Below, piece by piece: positions 41,315 through 49,521 of a stretch of DNA of 64,000 nucleotides; the first letter of the stretch is position 1; every line of letters starts with the position of its first letter. A program made the position numbers and the translations under genes. The stretch spans positions 1 to 64,000 of the forward strand of contig JAOUOD010000013.1 in assembly GCA_029880545.1 (NCBI GenBank). Reading direction: 5' to 3'. The notes beneath the pieces were generated by a model that saw nothing but the letters and a program-made list of their open reading frames with translations, was not told where the DNA came from and searched no databases. The DNA is from Gammaproteobacteria bacterium (GTDB lineage: Bacteria; Pseudomonadota; Gammaproteobacteria; Acidiferrobacterales; SZUA-150).

Positions 41315-41845
41315 TCACTGGTTTCGGCCGAGCCGAAGGCTGAGCGTATCTCCTCGCTGGGTCATATCCAGATGTTTCAGGAAAGCCATGCCCAGGAGAA
41401 TTTCGTCACCCCCTGTATTGGGATTGATATGGGCCCGAAGATCACGAAGCTCGATGGGCCCAATACCCACCCGGCTCAAACGGGTTGACCAGGCCCGGAT
41501 CGGGCCATTGGCGGTCTGGTATACAAGCTCACCACCCCGTTCCAGCGCCAGTCGATCAGCCACCGATACGGGCACCGAAATATCCGTGGCCCCGGTATCC
41601 AGCATAAAGGTAACTGCCGTATCATTGATGTAGCCACTGGCAATATAATGGCCCCAACGATTTCGTTTCAGCACGACTTCGGCATCAGCGGAAACCGACA
41701 AATTGCGATTCGGATGATATTGCCGGTCGTGGATACCACTGAATAGCCAGGTGACCAGCATCAACACGGCCAGCCATGCCAGGTAAATCATCCATCGGCC
41801 AATACGGGCAGTGTCGTCGGAAGAATCGGGCGGTTCTGTTTTCAT
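41315..41845 (-). CDS. Retropepsin-like aspartic protease (TIGR02281 type)
   Basis: A 176-residue protein from ATG 41843-41845. A short cytoplasmic start and one membrane helix (residues 15-40, WMIYLAWLAVLMLVTWLF) precede a periplasmic protease domain with VTFMLDTGATDISVPVSVADRL. DTGA is the catalytic Asp loop, as in clan AA proteases. A second conserved stretch is GGDEILLGMAFLKHLD. One active-site Asp per chain implies a homodimer. The role of this bacterial group is unknown. It is divergent from the SET-domain gene 126 bp away. Confidence 0.88.
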   Translation of the reverse strand: MKTEPPDSSDDTARIGRWMIYLAWLAVLMLVTWLFSGIHDRQYHPNRNLSVSADAEVVLKRNRWGHYIASGYINDTAVTFMLDTGATDISVPVSVADRLALERGGELVYQTANGPIRAWSTRLSRVGIGPIELRDLRAHINPNTGGDEILLGMAFLKHLDMTQRGDTLSLRLGRNQ

Positions 41846-41971
41846 AATATATAAGTATAACGGATATGGCAGCGTCACAAAGCGGCGTATCGACATTGCC
41901 GATCATTGCGTTTACCCTTGCACTCCGGTTTTGCCCGGCTTTTCGGGTATATTGGTCACAAGGAGCCAAGA

Positions 41972-42328
41972 TTGAGAACTGCAGACGAGACCAAAGAACT
42001 GGTTTATGTAAAGGATTCCGCCATTCACGGAAAAGGCCTGTTTGCCCGCATTCGCATCCCGCGCGATACCTATATCGGTACCTACGAGGGCCCGGTAGCG
42101 AGGAAAAACGGTTCACACGTGCTGTGGGTGTTTGACGACGAAACCGACGAGGTTATCGGGCGTTGTGGCAAGAACTGGTTACGCTACCTGAATCATAACA
42201 AGAAACCCAACGCCGAATTCGACGGTTTCGAATTGTACGCGCTGCGGGCCATCAAGCCGGATGAAGAAATCACCATTGACTACGATCCTGATGATGAAGG
42301 ATATGTGGAAGATGACTGGAACCGTTAG
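41972..42328 (+). CDS. SET-domain protein, overlapping rnd
   Basis: A 118-residue protein from a TTG at 41972-41974, supported by AAGGAG seven bases upstream; an ATG 66 bp earlier lacks a ribosome-binding site. The whole protein is a SET domain: HGKGLFARIRIP near residue 20, YEGPVARK, NHNKKPNAEF near residue 72 and EEITIDYD near residue 97. These are the N-SET, NHxxxPN and Tyr-containing C-SET blocks. It lacks pre- and post-SET zinc regions, as in other bacterial SET proteins. The TAG stop overlaps the GTG of rnd by one base, so translation is coupled. Its methylation substrate is unknown. Confidence 0.85.
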   Translation: MRTADETKELVYVKDSAIHGKGLFARIRIPRDTYIGTYEGPVARKNGSHVLWVFDDETDEVIGRCGKNWLRYLNHNKKPNAEFDGFELYALRAIKPDEEITIDYDPDDEGYVEDDWNR

Positions 42329-43509
42329 TGACCGACAAAACACATCCCGAAAACCGCAATTTTGAGTTTGTGGACACGCCGGCAGCACTGGAAACCTGCT
42401 GCCGGGAACTGGCTGGCAGCGAGTTCATCGCACTGGATACCGAATTTCTCCGTGAGCGCACCTATCGCCCGATACTCGGGCTAATCCAGCTTGCGACACC
42501 GGACTATACGGCCTGCATCGATCCCCTGGCCTTTGATTCATTGGAACCACTCAAGCCCGTTCTGCTTGACCCGTCCATTACCAAGGTGGTTCACGCCGGC
42601 GAACAGGACCTGGAAATCTTTCATAACGACTGGGGCGAAATACCCTCGCCCGTATTTGACACCCAGATTGCAGCGACCCTGATGGGATCAGGCGAAAACA
42701 TTGGCTACGCTGCGCTGGTCAGCAAACTGCTCGGTGTCGAGCTCGACAAATCCCATTCGCGCACTGACTGGCTGAGGCGGCCACTTGCCGGCAAACAGCT
42801 CAGCTATGCCGCGGACGACGTAATTTACCTGGCCAGGCTGTACCCGATCATGCGGTCAAAACTTGCTGAACTCGGGCGCCTCGACTGGCTGACCGATGAT
42901 TTTGCGAACCTCACCAGCTCGTCGCGCTATGTTGTTGAAGCCGGGGATGCCTGGCGCAAGGTCAAGGGCATTGGCAAGCTCAAGGGATTATCCCTGGCCA
43001 TTGCCTGTGAGCTGGCCGGCTGGCGTGAATCCGAGGCACTGGACAAGAACACCACCCGCAAACGCATACTTGCCGACGATGCCCTGCTTGAACTGGCGCG
43101 CCTGCAGCCGGACAAAAAAACCGACCTTTCACGGTTCCGGCAACTTCAGCATTCATCCATCCAGAAACAACTGGCGACGATTCTCGAAGTGATTGATCGC
43201 GGGCGCAGCCTGCCGCGAGACCAATGGCCTGTTCTTGAACGCAAGCGTCCGCTAAACGCCAACCAGGAGGCGCTGATGGATGCGCTGATGGCCATAGTTC
43301 GACTACGTGCCGACGCGGAACACATTGCTACCGGAACACTGGCCAGTCGCAAGGAACTTGAACTGCTGGTACGTGGTGAAACCGGCCTTGAACTGCTCAA
43401 GGGCTGGCGAAACCGGCTGGTTGGGTCGGCGCTGCAGGAATACCTGGAAGGCCGTATGACGCTGGTCATCAAGAACGGCAAACTGACCACACGCGCCGCT
43501 GACCACTAA
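42328..43509 (+). CDS. rnd: Ribonuclease D
   Basis: A 393-residue protein from GTG 42328-42330, overlapping the SET gene. The DEDDy exonuclease core reads ALDTEFLRERTY, then VHAGEQDLEIF and HSRTDWLRRPL, with YAADDVIYL as the Tyr motif. The C-terminal half carries two HRDC domains (about 210-285 and 305-375, e.g. LSLAIACELAGWRE and ANQEALMDALMAIV). RNase D trims tRNA and other RNA 3' ends. Length is close to E. coli Rnd (375). The SET partner gene is unusual; see findings. Confidence 0.93.
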   Translation: MTDKTHPENRNFEFVDTPAALETCCRELAGSEFIALDTEFLRERTYRPILGLIQLATPDYTACIDPLAFDSLEPLKPVLLDPSITKVVHAGEQDLEIFHNDWGEIPSPVFDTQIAATLMGSGENIGYAALVSKLLGVELDKSHSRTDWLRRPLAGKQLSYAADDVIYLARLYPIMRSKLAELGRLDWLTDDFANLTSSSRYVVEAGDAWRKVKGIGKLKGLSLAIACELAGWRESEALDKNTTRKRILADDALLELARLQPDKKTDLSRFRQLQHSSIQKQLATILEVIDRGRSLPRDQWPVLERKRPLNANQEALMDALMAIVRLRADAEHIATGTLASRKELELLVRGETGLELLKGWRNRLVGSALQEYLEGRMTLVIKNGKLTTRAADH

Positions 43510-43534
43510 AGCAAACTATCCGGACTGCGAAACG

Positions 43535-43565
43535 AAAAAGAGCCGCTGATTCCAGCGGCTCTTTT
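43535..43565. terminator. Bidirectional terminator between rnd and the AP2-like gene
   Basis: aaaaa, then gagccgctg, loop attc, cagcggctc and tttt. The nine-base stem has an A-run on the left and T-run on the right, so it can terminate rnd on the plus strand and the converging AP2-like gene on the minus strand. Confidence 0.9.
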
Positions 43566-43587
43566 CTATTTGGCGCCGGCGGTACAA

Positions 43588-44040
43588 TCACCCCTTGGTG
43601 CGCACCTCGGTTTCCTTTTCCTTGCGGAACTGCACGGCCATTTCGAACGCCTGCTTGTCGCCGTACTTGTGTGCGGAGAACAGCTTGTTGCGCTGCTTGT
43701 ATGGCTCCGGGCACCAGGTCACAACGTAATGCTTGTACTGGTATCCGCCCTTGGTGACCCACTGCATGCCAACACCGAGTACACCGGTACTGTTACGGGA
43801 ATTGCTGTAACGGATGCGACGGGTTGCTGTCAACGGCAGATCATGCTTCTTGAACATGGAGTCACGCCAGGTCTTGGCTTCCTTGAGTGCCTTGGGCTTG
43901 CTGCCGAACTTGCCATCGGCAAAAAACTTGGACATCGGCTTTGGTCGCAATGGTACACGCACCTGATATCCGTGTGTGCTCTTGTGATCAATACGGACTA
44001 TGTGTGGATGGCTATTGGGATTGGGTTTACGCTTTTTCAT
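43588..44040 (-). CDS. AP2-like DNA-binding protein
   Basis: A 150-residue basic protein from ATG 44038-44040. The C-terminal 60 residues read GVLGVGMQWVTKGGYQYKHYVVTW..., then KLFSAHKYGDKQAFEMAVQFRKEKE. This is the AP2 pattern: three strands (with Trp/Tyr) then a helix beginning after the F-S-x-x-K-Y-G turn. Bacterial AP2 proteins bind DNA, many in mobile elements or as small regulators. The N-terminal 75 residues are basic and not recognised. It is preceded by an unusually structured leader (44041-44305), which suggests regulation of its own synthesis. Confidence 0.7.
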   Translation of the reverse strand: MKKRKPNPNSHPHIVRIDHKSTHGYQVRVPLRPKPMSKFFADGKFGSKPKALKEAKTWRDSMFKKHDLPLTATRRIRYSNSRNSTGVLGVGMQWVTKGGYQYKHYVVTWCPEPYKQRNKLFSAHKYGDKQAFEMAVQFRKEKETEVRTKG

Positions 44041-44305
44041 GGACAGTACATCTCTTTATTGGTCATGTCGTGGCAGCAAATGCCACTTTATGTTTGGGGC
44101 AGCCCTTGTGTTCCGGGCAAACCCTCCTTTCGTCGCGTCAATCTGTCCAACCAGATTGACTGCAGCCGGTCGGTGATCACCTTCCGGATTCGCGTGGTCA
44201 ATATATAGTACGAATTAGAAATACAGGCAATAGCAAATAATCGATTTTTATATATTTTTTACCTTTGGCATGATAAAGATTATTTTCCAGCGATAATCAT
44301 TCTCA
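44041..44305 (-). promoter_or_regulatory. Structured leader and Fur-box-like site upstream of the AP2-like gene
   Basis: Perfect arms gtcaatctg (44137-44145) and cagattgac (44152-44160) form a nine-base hairpin, and gtggca / tgccac near 44070-44086 form another, both in the transcribed leader if transcription starts near 44220. At 44291-44305, cgataatcattctca matches the 7-1-7 Fur consensus TGATAATnATTATCA at 12 of 14 defined positions. The region 44220-44280 is very AT-rich. The Fur link is by consensus only, and the box lies 250 bp upstream of the coding start. Confidence 0.45.
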
Positions 44306-44515
44306 TTAGGCTCTGGCGGCTATCAAAACGCAGGTTTCGGTTTCGGGATCAAAATCTATATAGGCGTCACCGGATTCCAGCAGATTCAGCGCCCGGTTTA
44401 GCTTCTGCTCCAGGGACATCTCGGTTACACCGTAGTCAGTGCCGTCCCGGGAAACAATTTCCTCCAGCAAGGACCGCAGTGTGTCCTTGTTTAGATCGTC
44501 ATGAGGTATCTTCAC
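44306..44515 (-). CDS. yheU: YheU family protein (UPF0270)
   Basis: A 69-residue protein from GTG 44513-44515 with AGGA eight bases upstream; a TTG two codons earlier is also open. The sequence IPHDDLNKDTLRSLLEEIVSRDGTDYG then LEQKLNRALNLLESGDA matches YheU, whose E. coli form begins LIPWQDLSPETL. The function is unknown. In E. coli it neighbours yheT, yheS and slyX, whereas here yheS and slyX are 30 kb away. The stop lies next to the Fur-box-like site. Confidence 0.9.
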   Translation of the reverse strand: MKIPHDDLNKDTLRSLLEEIVSRDGTDYGVTEMSLEQKLNRALNLLESGDAYIDFDPETETCVLIAARA

Positions 44516-44692
44516 GAGCAAATCCTACAAATTTTTGAATATCCTGAAGTCCGGCAAATAGTCATATCTTATATTATTTTCCCGGATATTGGCCGATGTT
44601 ATTCCCATGCATACCCGTAATGTCGCTCCCGTTATTGCCGTGCCTCGCCTGGTCACGCATAATAGCGCCGTTTTTGGCACCGCAGACGCATC

Positions 44693-45652
44693 ATGGCTTC
44701 CATCCAGCAAACCATTCTTGCAAAAAAACAGGCATTGGCCGAAAAGGTCAAGGCACCACTGAATGCGTTGTCCGTGGAATGTGCAGATAACTGGGGTAAT
44801 GCAGACAGCATTGATCAGGTTCTGGCCAGCGCAATACATAATATTCCCAATTGCCACCTGCTTTATGCCTGGAACGTGGATGGTATCGAGATGTCATCGA
44901 TGGTACAGGCAGACGCAATCGACCCCAGCTGGCGCGGACGTGATTTGTCCGAACGCCCTTACCTGAAAAACAACCTGCCTTTTATGGGCATCATGATTTC
45001 CTCGGTGTATATGAGCGAGTACACGCACATACAATGCATTACCGCCCTGCAGGCAGTACGAAAGCATGACGAGCTGCTCGGCTTCATTGCTGCCGATTTC
45101 GCGGTCAACGACCTGATCAAGGATTCGACGCTGACAACCATGGACGGCCAATGGCAGCAATTCCGTGGCGATCCGGCGGTACGCGGAACCGTGTTCCTGC
45201 AAACCCGTACCAACAGCCTGATGGACCAGCACATTGATGAAGCGCTCGATCTCGTCTATGGCCTGATGGTGGAGCATGGCGTTTTTCATGCAAAAATCCA
45301 CTTTTCCAGCGGTCGCTGCTCATTCTGGATGCTCGAAGATCCGTACAGCTATCGCATACACACAATTGACGAGTTAATTAACCCGGAATTATGCCTGGCG
45401 TATCCCTTGCACAGCTATCCCGACAACGCACGGGTGACGCCTGAACAGATTCGACAGGTATTTGAAGGATTTCGCGAACTTCGGTTTGCTGACGACACGA
45501 TTTACCTGCGCTCCAGCTCCATAAACATCATGAATGGCATGCTGGGTCTGACGTTCTCCTGTGACGGCTCTCACTACATGCCGGTTGACGAGTTTCTCGA
45601 CAAGGACCTTGCGTTCTGGACGGGTGCGCGCCAGGCCCCCGGCAGCGAATAA
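44693..45652 (+). CDS. PDC/Cache-sensor protein without output domain
   Basis: A 319-residue protein from ATG 44693-44695. No membrane segment is seen. Residues about 55-150 look like a PDC (Cache) ligand-binding domain: NCHLLYAWNVDGIEMSS, DLSERPYLKNNLPFMG, SSVYMSEYTHIQC, and LLGFIAADFAVNDLI, the usual closing helix and strand of such sensors. The C-terminal half (FLQTRTNSLMDQHIDEALD onward) is not recognised and includes MLEDPYSYRIHTIDEL. It carries no kinase or cyclase, so it may be a soluble sensor acting on a partner. A structured intergenic region follows. Confidence 0.65.
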   Translation: MASIQQTILAKKQALAEKVKAPLNALSVECADNWGNADSIDQVLASAIHNIPNCHLLYAWNVDGIEMSSMVQADAIDPSWRGRDLSERPYLKNNLPFMGIMISSVYMSEYTHIQCITALQAVRKHDELLGFIAADFAVNDLIKDSTLTTMDGQWQQFRGDPAVRGTVFLQTRTNSLMDQHIDEALDLVYGLMVEHGVFHAKIHFSSGRCSFWMLEDPYSYRIHTIDELINPELCLAYPLHSYPDNARVTPEQIRQVFEGFRELRFADDTIYLRSSSINIMNGMLGLTFSCDGSHYMPVDEFLDKDLAFWTGARQAPGSE

Positions 45653-45767
45653 CTGATATATCAACCTCCTGCATCCTTTCCCGCTTGCCGATCTTGATCG
45701 CTGTTAACGATTGTTAAATACCCAAAAACGGGGTTTTCCTGAACGCCTGGCTGGCCTATAGTTACAT

Positions 45768-46057
45768 TGCGCAACGGGGAAACGTGATGCGAGCAAGACA
45801 CTCCCGACTAAAGCCAGACTGCGCAGCTGACGATAATCATTGCAAGAGGTGTAACGACGATCGTAGCCGGAAACCCAGGACCCGGGATAATAGATGCCGG
45901 AATGGATTGCCCGGAAAAAGCCAAGGCTACGGCACAATAGACGCGAACGAAAGACAAGATTCATCGACGAGATCCCGAGAAATCTCGCCGATAAAAGGTT
46001 TCCTCCCAACCTCCCTTTGTCCATATCTCTCGGGCCCTCCCAGGCCCGATTTTTTTT
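45768..46057 (+). ncRNA. Candidate structured small RNA with own promoter and terminator
   Basis: The region from 45653 to 46128 has no credible coding frame. TTTTCC (45734-45739) and TATAGT (45757-45762) lie 17 bp apart as a promoter. Downstream, cgtagcc (45862-45868) pairs with ggctacg (45925-45931), enclosing ccggg (45882-45886) with cccgg (45910-45914). A strong terminator ends at 46057. Six or more GGA triplets lie within 160 bases. The start is estimated. I could not match it to 6S, tmRNA, RNase P, SRP or CsrB families by eye. It may instead be an unusual untranslated region, though both flanking genes point the wrong way for that. Confidence 0.45.
46030..46057 (+). terminator. Rho-independent terminator
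   Basis: TCGGGCC (46030-46036) and GGCCCGA (46043-46049) form a perfect seven-base stem around ctccca, followed by eight T residues. It ends the candidate small RNA or, less likely, a long transcript from the sensor gene 45652. Confidence 0.9.
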
Positions 46058-46128
46058 ATCCAGTTTTAATTGTTACAAACTGTAAACAATCTATAGCCTG
46101 CAGTGTGTTAGCGGTCAAACATCAATGC

Positions 46129-46872
46129 TCATGTTCTCAATATTGATTGGTCGTTCCAATGCTGGCGATTTACCGACAAAACTTCGACGGTGAATCGAGA
46201 ACCGAATTCAACAACACGCCAACTGACATTGACATCATAAAGCATGGTCCCGTAGTCACGATCCGCATCGTTGGCTATGTATGCAGGCCGCGGGTCCTGG
46301 GCCAGCACCTGCTCAACCAGCGTTACAAATCCCGGCAAGCGTTGCTCGACAACGCGGGCATCTGACAAGGCCGATTCCCGCCAACGCACTGGCACCAATG
46401 CCGGTACAGTAGCGGCAAATCCGGAACGTGCACCCGGATGTGAATCGGCGTAGGCAATATACGGCTTGATATCGAGCACGGGTGTGCCGTCAACCAGGTC
46501 CAGGCCGGCAAGCTGCAAAACCGTGCGCCCCGCCTGCTGCTCTACAGCGAGCAGTGTTGCCGACGACAAGCCAATGGCATTGGGTCGAAACGGTGAACGC
46601 GAAGCAAACACACCAACTCGCTCGTTGCCACCCAGGCGCGGCGGGCGCACGGTGGGTTTCCATTGCCCTCTTAATGCCTGGTGAAACAGAAATACCAGCC
46701 ATACATGGCTGAACTCGTCCAGGCCACGAAAAGCTTCCGGGCGATCATAGTCGGAACGGAATTCAATGCTGAAGCGCGCCGCTGGCACCAGGCCCGGTTG
46801 GCGCGGCACCCCGAACTTTTCCGAAAACGGCGAGCGCACCACGCCGATTACATCAAATTGACATTTTTCCAT
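46129..46872 (-). CDS. trmO: tRNA (adenine37-N6)-methyltransferase
   Basis: A 247-residue protein from ATG 46870-46872. A GTG three codons earlier is also possible. TrmO methylates N6 of t6A at position 37 of tRNA-Thr. The beta-barrel has VIGVVRSPFSEKFGVPRQPGL at the start, then HVWLVFLFHQA, RSPFRPNAIGLSSATL, and LDLVDGTPVLDIKPYIAYAD, the canonical TsaA/UPF0066 pattern. The C-terminal region (about 170-247) includes FVTLVEQVLAQDPRPAY, the TrmO-specific extension that binds tRNA. Length is normal. Confidence 0.93.
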   Translation of the reverse strand: MEKCQFDVIGVVRSPFSEKFGVPRQPGLVPAARFSIEFRSDYDRPEAFRGLDEFSHVWLVFLFHQALRGQWKPTVRPPRLGGNERVGVFASRSPFRPNAIGLSSATLLAVEQQAGRTVLQLAGLDLVDGTPVLDIKPYIAYADSHPGARSGFAATVPALVPVRWRESALSDARVVEQRLPGFVTLVEQVLAQDPRPAYIANDADRDYGTMLYDVNVSWRVVEFGSRFTVEVLSVNRQHWNDQSILRT

Positions 46873-47040
46873 AGGCCTCACCTGCCTGTACCGATCCAGG
46901 TTGATGCGAAACTATCATCCTGGCAAATGCCGATAACCTGGCCTGGCTTGAAATTTTTAATGTAGTATACTATATACATGTTTGACCAATCCCGGCTTGT
47001 CACAGGCCATTCTACAACTATCAATTACCCGAGGGCTCCC

Positions 47041-47511
47041 GTGAAGAAACTGTGCTGCATTGCCACGCCTGTGCTGCTGATTATCGTCGCACTTATGGCT
47101 TACAAATTCCTGTTCCAGGGTGCGGTAACACCGTCCACCGACGGGCGCACGGCCATTTTGCTCAATGACGAGGAAAGAAACCTGGTGCTGGCTGAAATGC
47201 GCACTTTTCTCGTCAGTACACAGCAGATTGTTGCTGCCCTCAATACGGGTGACAGCCAGCAGGTTGTCGCGGCGGCCAAGGCCGTCGGCGCTGCCGCCCA
47301 GCAACAGGTGCCCGGCACGCTGATCGCCAAGTTGCCCATGGAATTCAAGAAGCTCGGTTTTGATACGCACCAGAAATTTGACCTGCTTGCACTGGATGCC
47401 GAACAGCTTGGCGACAAGGGCCAGACACTGGAACAGCTGGCGCAACTGCTGCAAAACTGCGTTGCCTGTCATGCCGGTTATCGTATCGACCTTGAGATAA
47501 CGGCGAAATAA
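47041..47511 (+). CDS. Cytochrome c'-like monoheme protein
   Basis: A 156-residue protein from GTG 47041-47043 with GAGGG six bases upstream; an ATG 63 bp earlier has no ribosome-binding site. The N-terminus (KKLCCIATPVLLIIVALMA) is a signal or anchor. The heme site is CVACH at residues near 141-145, at the C-terminal end of a four-helix domain, as in cytochromes c'. Helices are visible at 40-60, 70-95, 100-125 and 130-150. The sixth ligand is unclear. It would sit on the periplasmic side of the membrane. The gene is isolated, with a promoter-like AT-rich stretch (tagtatactatatac) at 46962-46976. Confidence 0.8.
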   Translation: MKKLCCIATPVLLIIVALMAYKFLFQGAVTPSTDGRTAILLNDEERNLVLAEMRTFLVSTQQIVAALNTGDSQQVVAAAKAVGAAAQQQVPGTLIAKLPMEFKKLGFDTHQKFDLLALDAEQLGDKGQTLEQLAQLLQNCVACHAGYRIDLEITAK

Positions 47512-47657
47512 CCAACAACCTGCGCGGGCCAATCTGCCAGACTTGCCCCTGGCTGGCGGATTGACGATCACGGCGCCGCCGGTGATGTTTTCATGTCAAT
47601 AGCAAAACTGACTATAATGCAGCCCCACCGGGCAGTTATTATTCAGGGGCAACATTC

Positions 47658-48833
47658 GTGATCGAACTGGACAGAATCAATTCGGATTCCTTCTTTCCAC
47701 GCATCGACATCAAGTTGAGCAACAGGAGTAGTGAAACCGCGTTGTTCTGGCAGTTCGCCATCATGATCAACCATATCGAGATTGACCCGACACCGTCCCT
47801 GGGCTTCTGGTTTACAGTTGATGCGGAACGCCGCATAGATGGTCAGACTGCCACGGCTCACTCGGATACGCTCATTATTCGCAGCACCAACAATGGCTGG
47901 GGCAGCGCCCAGGATTCACAGCTTGTGCTCTTGCAACCGGTGCTTACCGCGCTGTTTCCCGATGAATCCCTGCGCTTTCACGGCAGCCTGAAAAGTGGCG
48001 AGACCCAGACGACCATGCGCCTGAATATCGACGATATGGACGATTCAGATTTTCGAACCGCGCGCGATACGCTGATGGCGGCGGCACGCGATGAAATGGA
48101 ACAAGCCCTGCCAGAGTTTTACGAACGTAACAGCCACATGACACCGGAAAACGGGTACCCGGAAGAGTTGCTGTTCAGCAGCTACAAGGATTACGTCGAT
48201 GAACAACGGGCCCATTTTTATCGTCGTTGGCATTATCGCGATGACGATGATGTGAAGCCGGTCATTCCCATTGATCACCTGAATATGAGCTGGCTGTGCT
48301 CGGACAAGCGTCGAATCATGCACAATGGCGAAAACACTATCGGCAGCCTCGGGCCGGCGGGTGCATTATATCTCTCAGAAACCGGCTTCCTTGTGGAAGA
48401 GAGCCTTGAGCGTTCAGCATCACAGCCGCTGACATTACAGTATTGCCCGATACTGGAACCGGGAATGGTCAACCATGAATACGCCTACCCGTTTTCGGAA
48501 AAACTGGAGCCCGGCAAACACAGGGATCTGCAACTTTTTATTGGCTGCACGCAGTCATGCAAGATGGACCTTGTGCTGCGCTTCTATACCCATGACCCGG
48601 AGCCATATGAATACCTGGTTCGTGACCTGCACATATGGAACCCGATGAATGCCAGCGGCGCCCGGCTGTTCCGAAACGGCGATGACATTCGTCGTACAGT
48701 GGATGACTACAAGGGAAAAATGAAAAACAGGAAAGTTATGGAGCACATCAAGGAAAACAAGAAAGATATGCTCAACAAGGTACGCTGGCTGGAAGACCGG
48801 CTGGACAACTACCCGTTCCTGCCACTGGGCTAG
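47658..48833 (+). CDS. Hypothetical protein of 391 residues
   Basis: Starts at a GTG 47658-47660 with AGGGG eight bases upstream. The product is soluble, with no signal peptide or membrane segment. Notable blocks are [68 protein letters not shown] and a basic C-terminal helix (KKDMLNKVRWLEDRL). Two Cys in FIGCTQSCK form CxxxC. The central part has strand-rich character like a beta-sandwich. I recognise no family. It is followed on the opposite strand by msrA, 9 bp away, with which it converges. Confidence 0.65.
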   Translation: MIELDRINSDSFFPRIDIKLSNRSSETALFWQFAIMINHIEIDPTPSLGFWFTVDAERRIDGQTATAHSDTLIIRSTNNGWGSAQDSQLVLLQPVLTALFPDESLRFHGSLKSGETQTTMRLNIDDMDDSDFRTARDTLMAAARDEMEQALPEFYERNSHMTPENGYPEELLFSSYKDYVDEQRAHFYRRWHYRDDDDVKPVIPIDHLNMSWLCSDKRRIMHNGENTIGSLGPAGALYLSETGFLVEESLERSASQPLTLQYCPILEPGMVNHEYAYPFSEKLEPGKHRDLQLFIGCTQSCKMDLVLRFYTHDPEPYEYLVRDLHIWNPMNASGARLFRNGDDIRRTVDDYKGKMKNRKVMEHIKENKKDMLNKVRWLEDRLDNYPFLPLG

Positions 48834-48842
48834 GCCAATACC

Positions 48843-49481
48843 TCAGCCGCAATCCAGCAACACCCCGGTCCCGCCCAGCCCGCAATACCCGCCAGGATTC
48901 TTGGCCAGGTACTGCTGATGATAGTCCTCGGCAAAATAAAATTCGGGAGCCGGCAGTATCTCGGTTGAAATAATGCCTATAGCTGACGACTGCAGCGCCT
49001 GCTGATAGGCATCCCGGGTTTGCTCGGCCAGTTGTCGCTGACTGCCTGAATAATAATAGATGCCCGAACGATACTGGGTACCGACATCATTGCCCTGGCG
49101 CATGCCCTGGGTGGGATTATGGGATTCCCAGAACAGCTTCAGCAACTGGCTGTAGCTGATCACGTTCGGATCAAATACCGCGCGCACCACTTCGTTGTGA
49201 CCGGTGAAACCGGTACAGACTTCCTGGTAAGTCGGGTTAGGCGTATAACCGGCGGCATAACCCACGGCTGTCACGTAAACGCCTTGTGCCTGCCAGAATT
49301 TTCTCTCGGCGCCCCAGAAACAACCGAGGCCAAACATGGCTGTTTCGTAGCCATCAGGATACGGTGGCAACATGTTATGACCGTTCACATAGTGTTGTTC
49401 CGGAACCGGCATGGCCTGTGCCCGACCAGGCAGGACCTCGTCTTTTCCTGGCATATCGGTTTTCCTTTGTTTTACAGCCAT
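48843..49481 (-). CDS. msrA: Peptide methionine sulfoxide reductase A
   Basis: A 212-residue protein from ATG 49479-49481. MsrA reduces the S-form of methionine sulfoxide in proteins. The catalytic motif is [14 protein letters not shown] near residue 52, with substrate residues in [12 protein letters not shown], and [11 protein letters not shown] follows. A resolving Cys lies in GYCGLGGTG near the C-terminus. This matches the classical type of about 210 residues with three Cys (the last residue region has LLDCG). No msrB is adjacent. Confidence 0.95.
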   Translation of the reverse strand: MAVKQRKTDMPGKDEVLPGRAQAMPVPEQHYVNGHNMLPPYPDGYETAMFGLGCFWGAERKFWQAQGVYVTAVGYAAGYTPNPTYQEVCTGFTGHNEVVRAVFDPNVISYSQLLKLFWESHNPTQGMRQGNDVGTQYRSGIYYYSGSQRQLAEQTRDAYQQALQSSAIGIISTEILPAPEFYFAEDYHQQYLAKNPGGYCGLGGTGVLLDCG

Positions 49482-49521
49482 ATGGATTGTCTCCGGGGTC
49501 TTCGCCTGGACCGGGCTTGTG

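Noticed and set aside
44291-44305. Fur box controlling yheU
   Set aside because: It lies at the 3' end of yheU, so if real it would act on the AP2-like gene further along the minus strand, not on yheU.
45784-46146. Plus-strand frame of 120 codons in the candidate RNA region
   Set aside because: It reads through a strong terminator, lacks a ribosome-binding site and has improbable composition rich in Arg, Cys and Asn.
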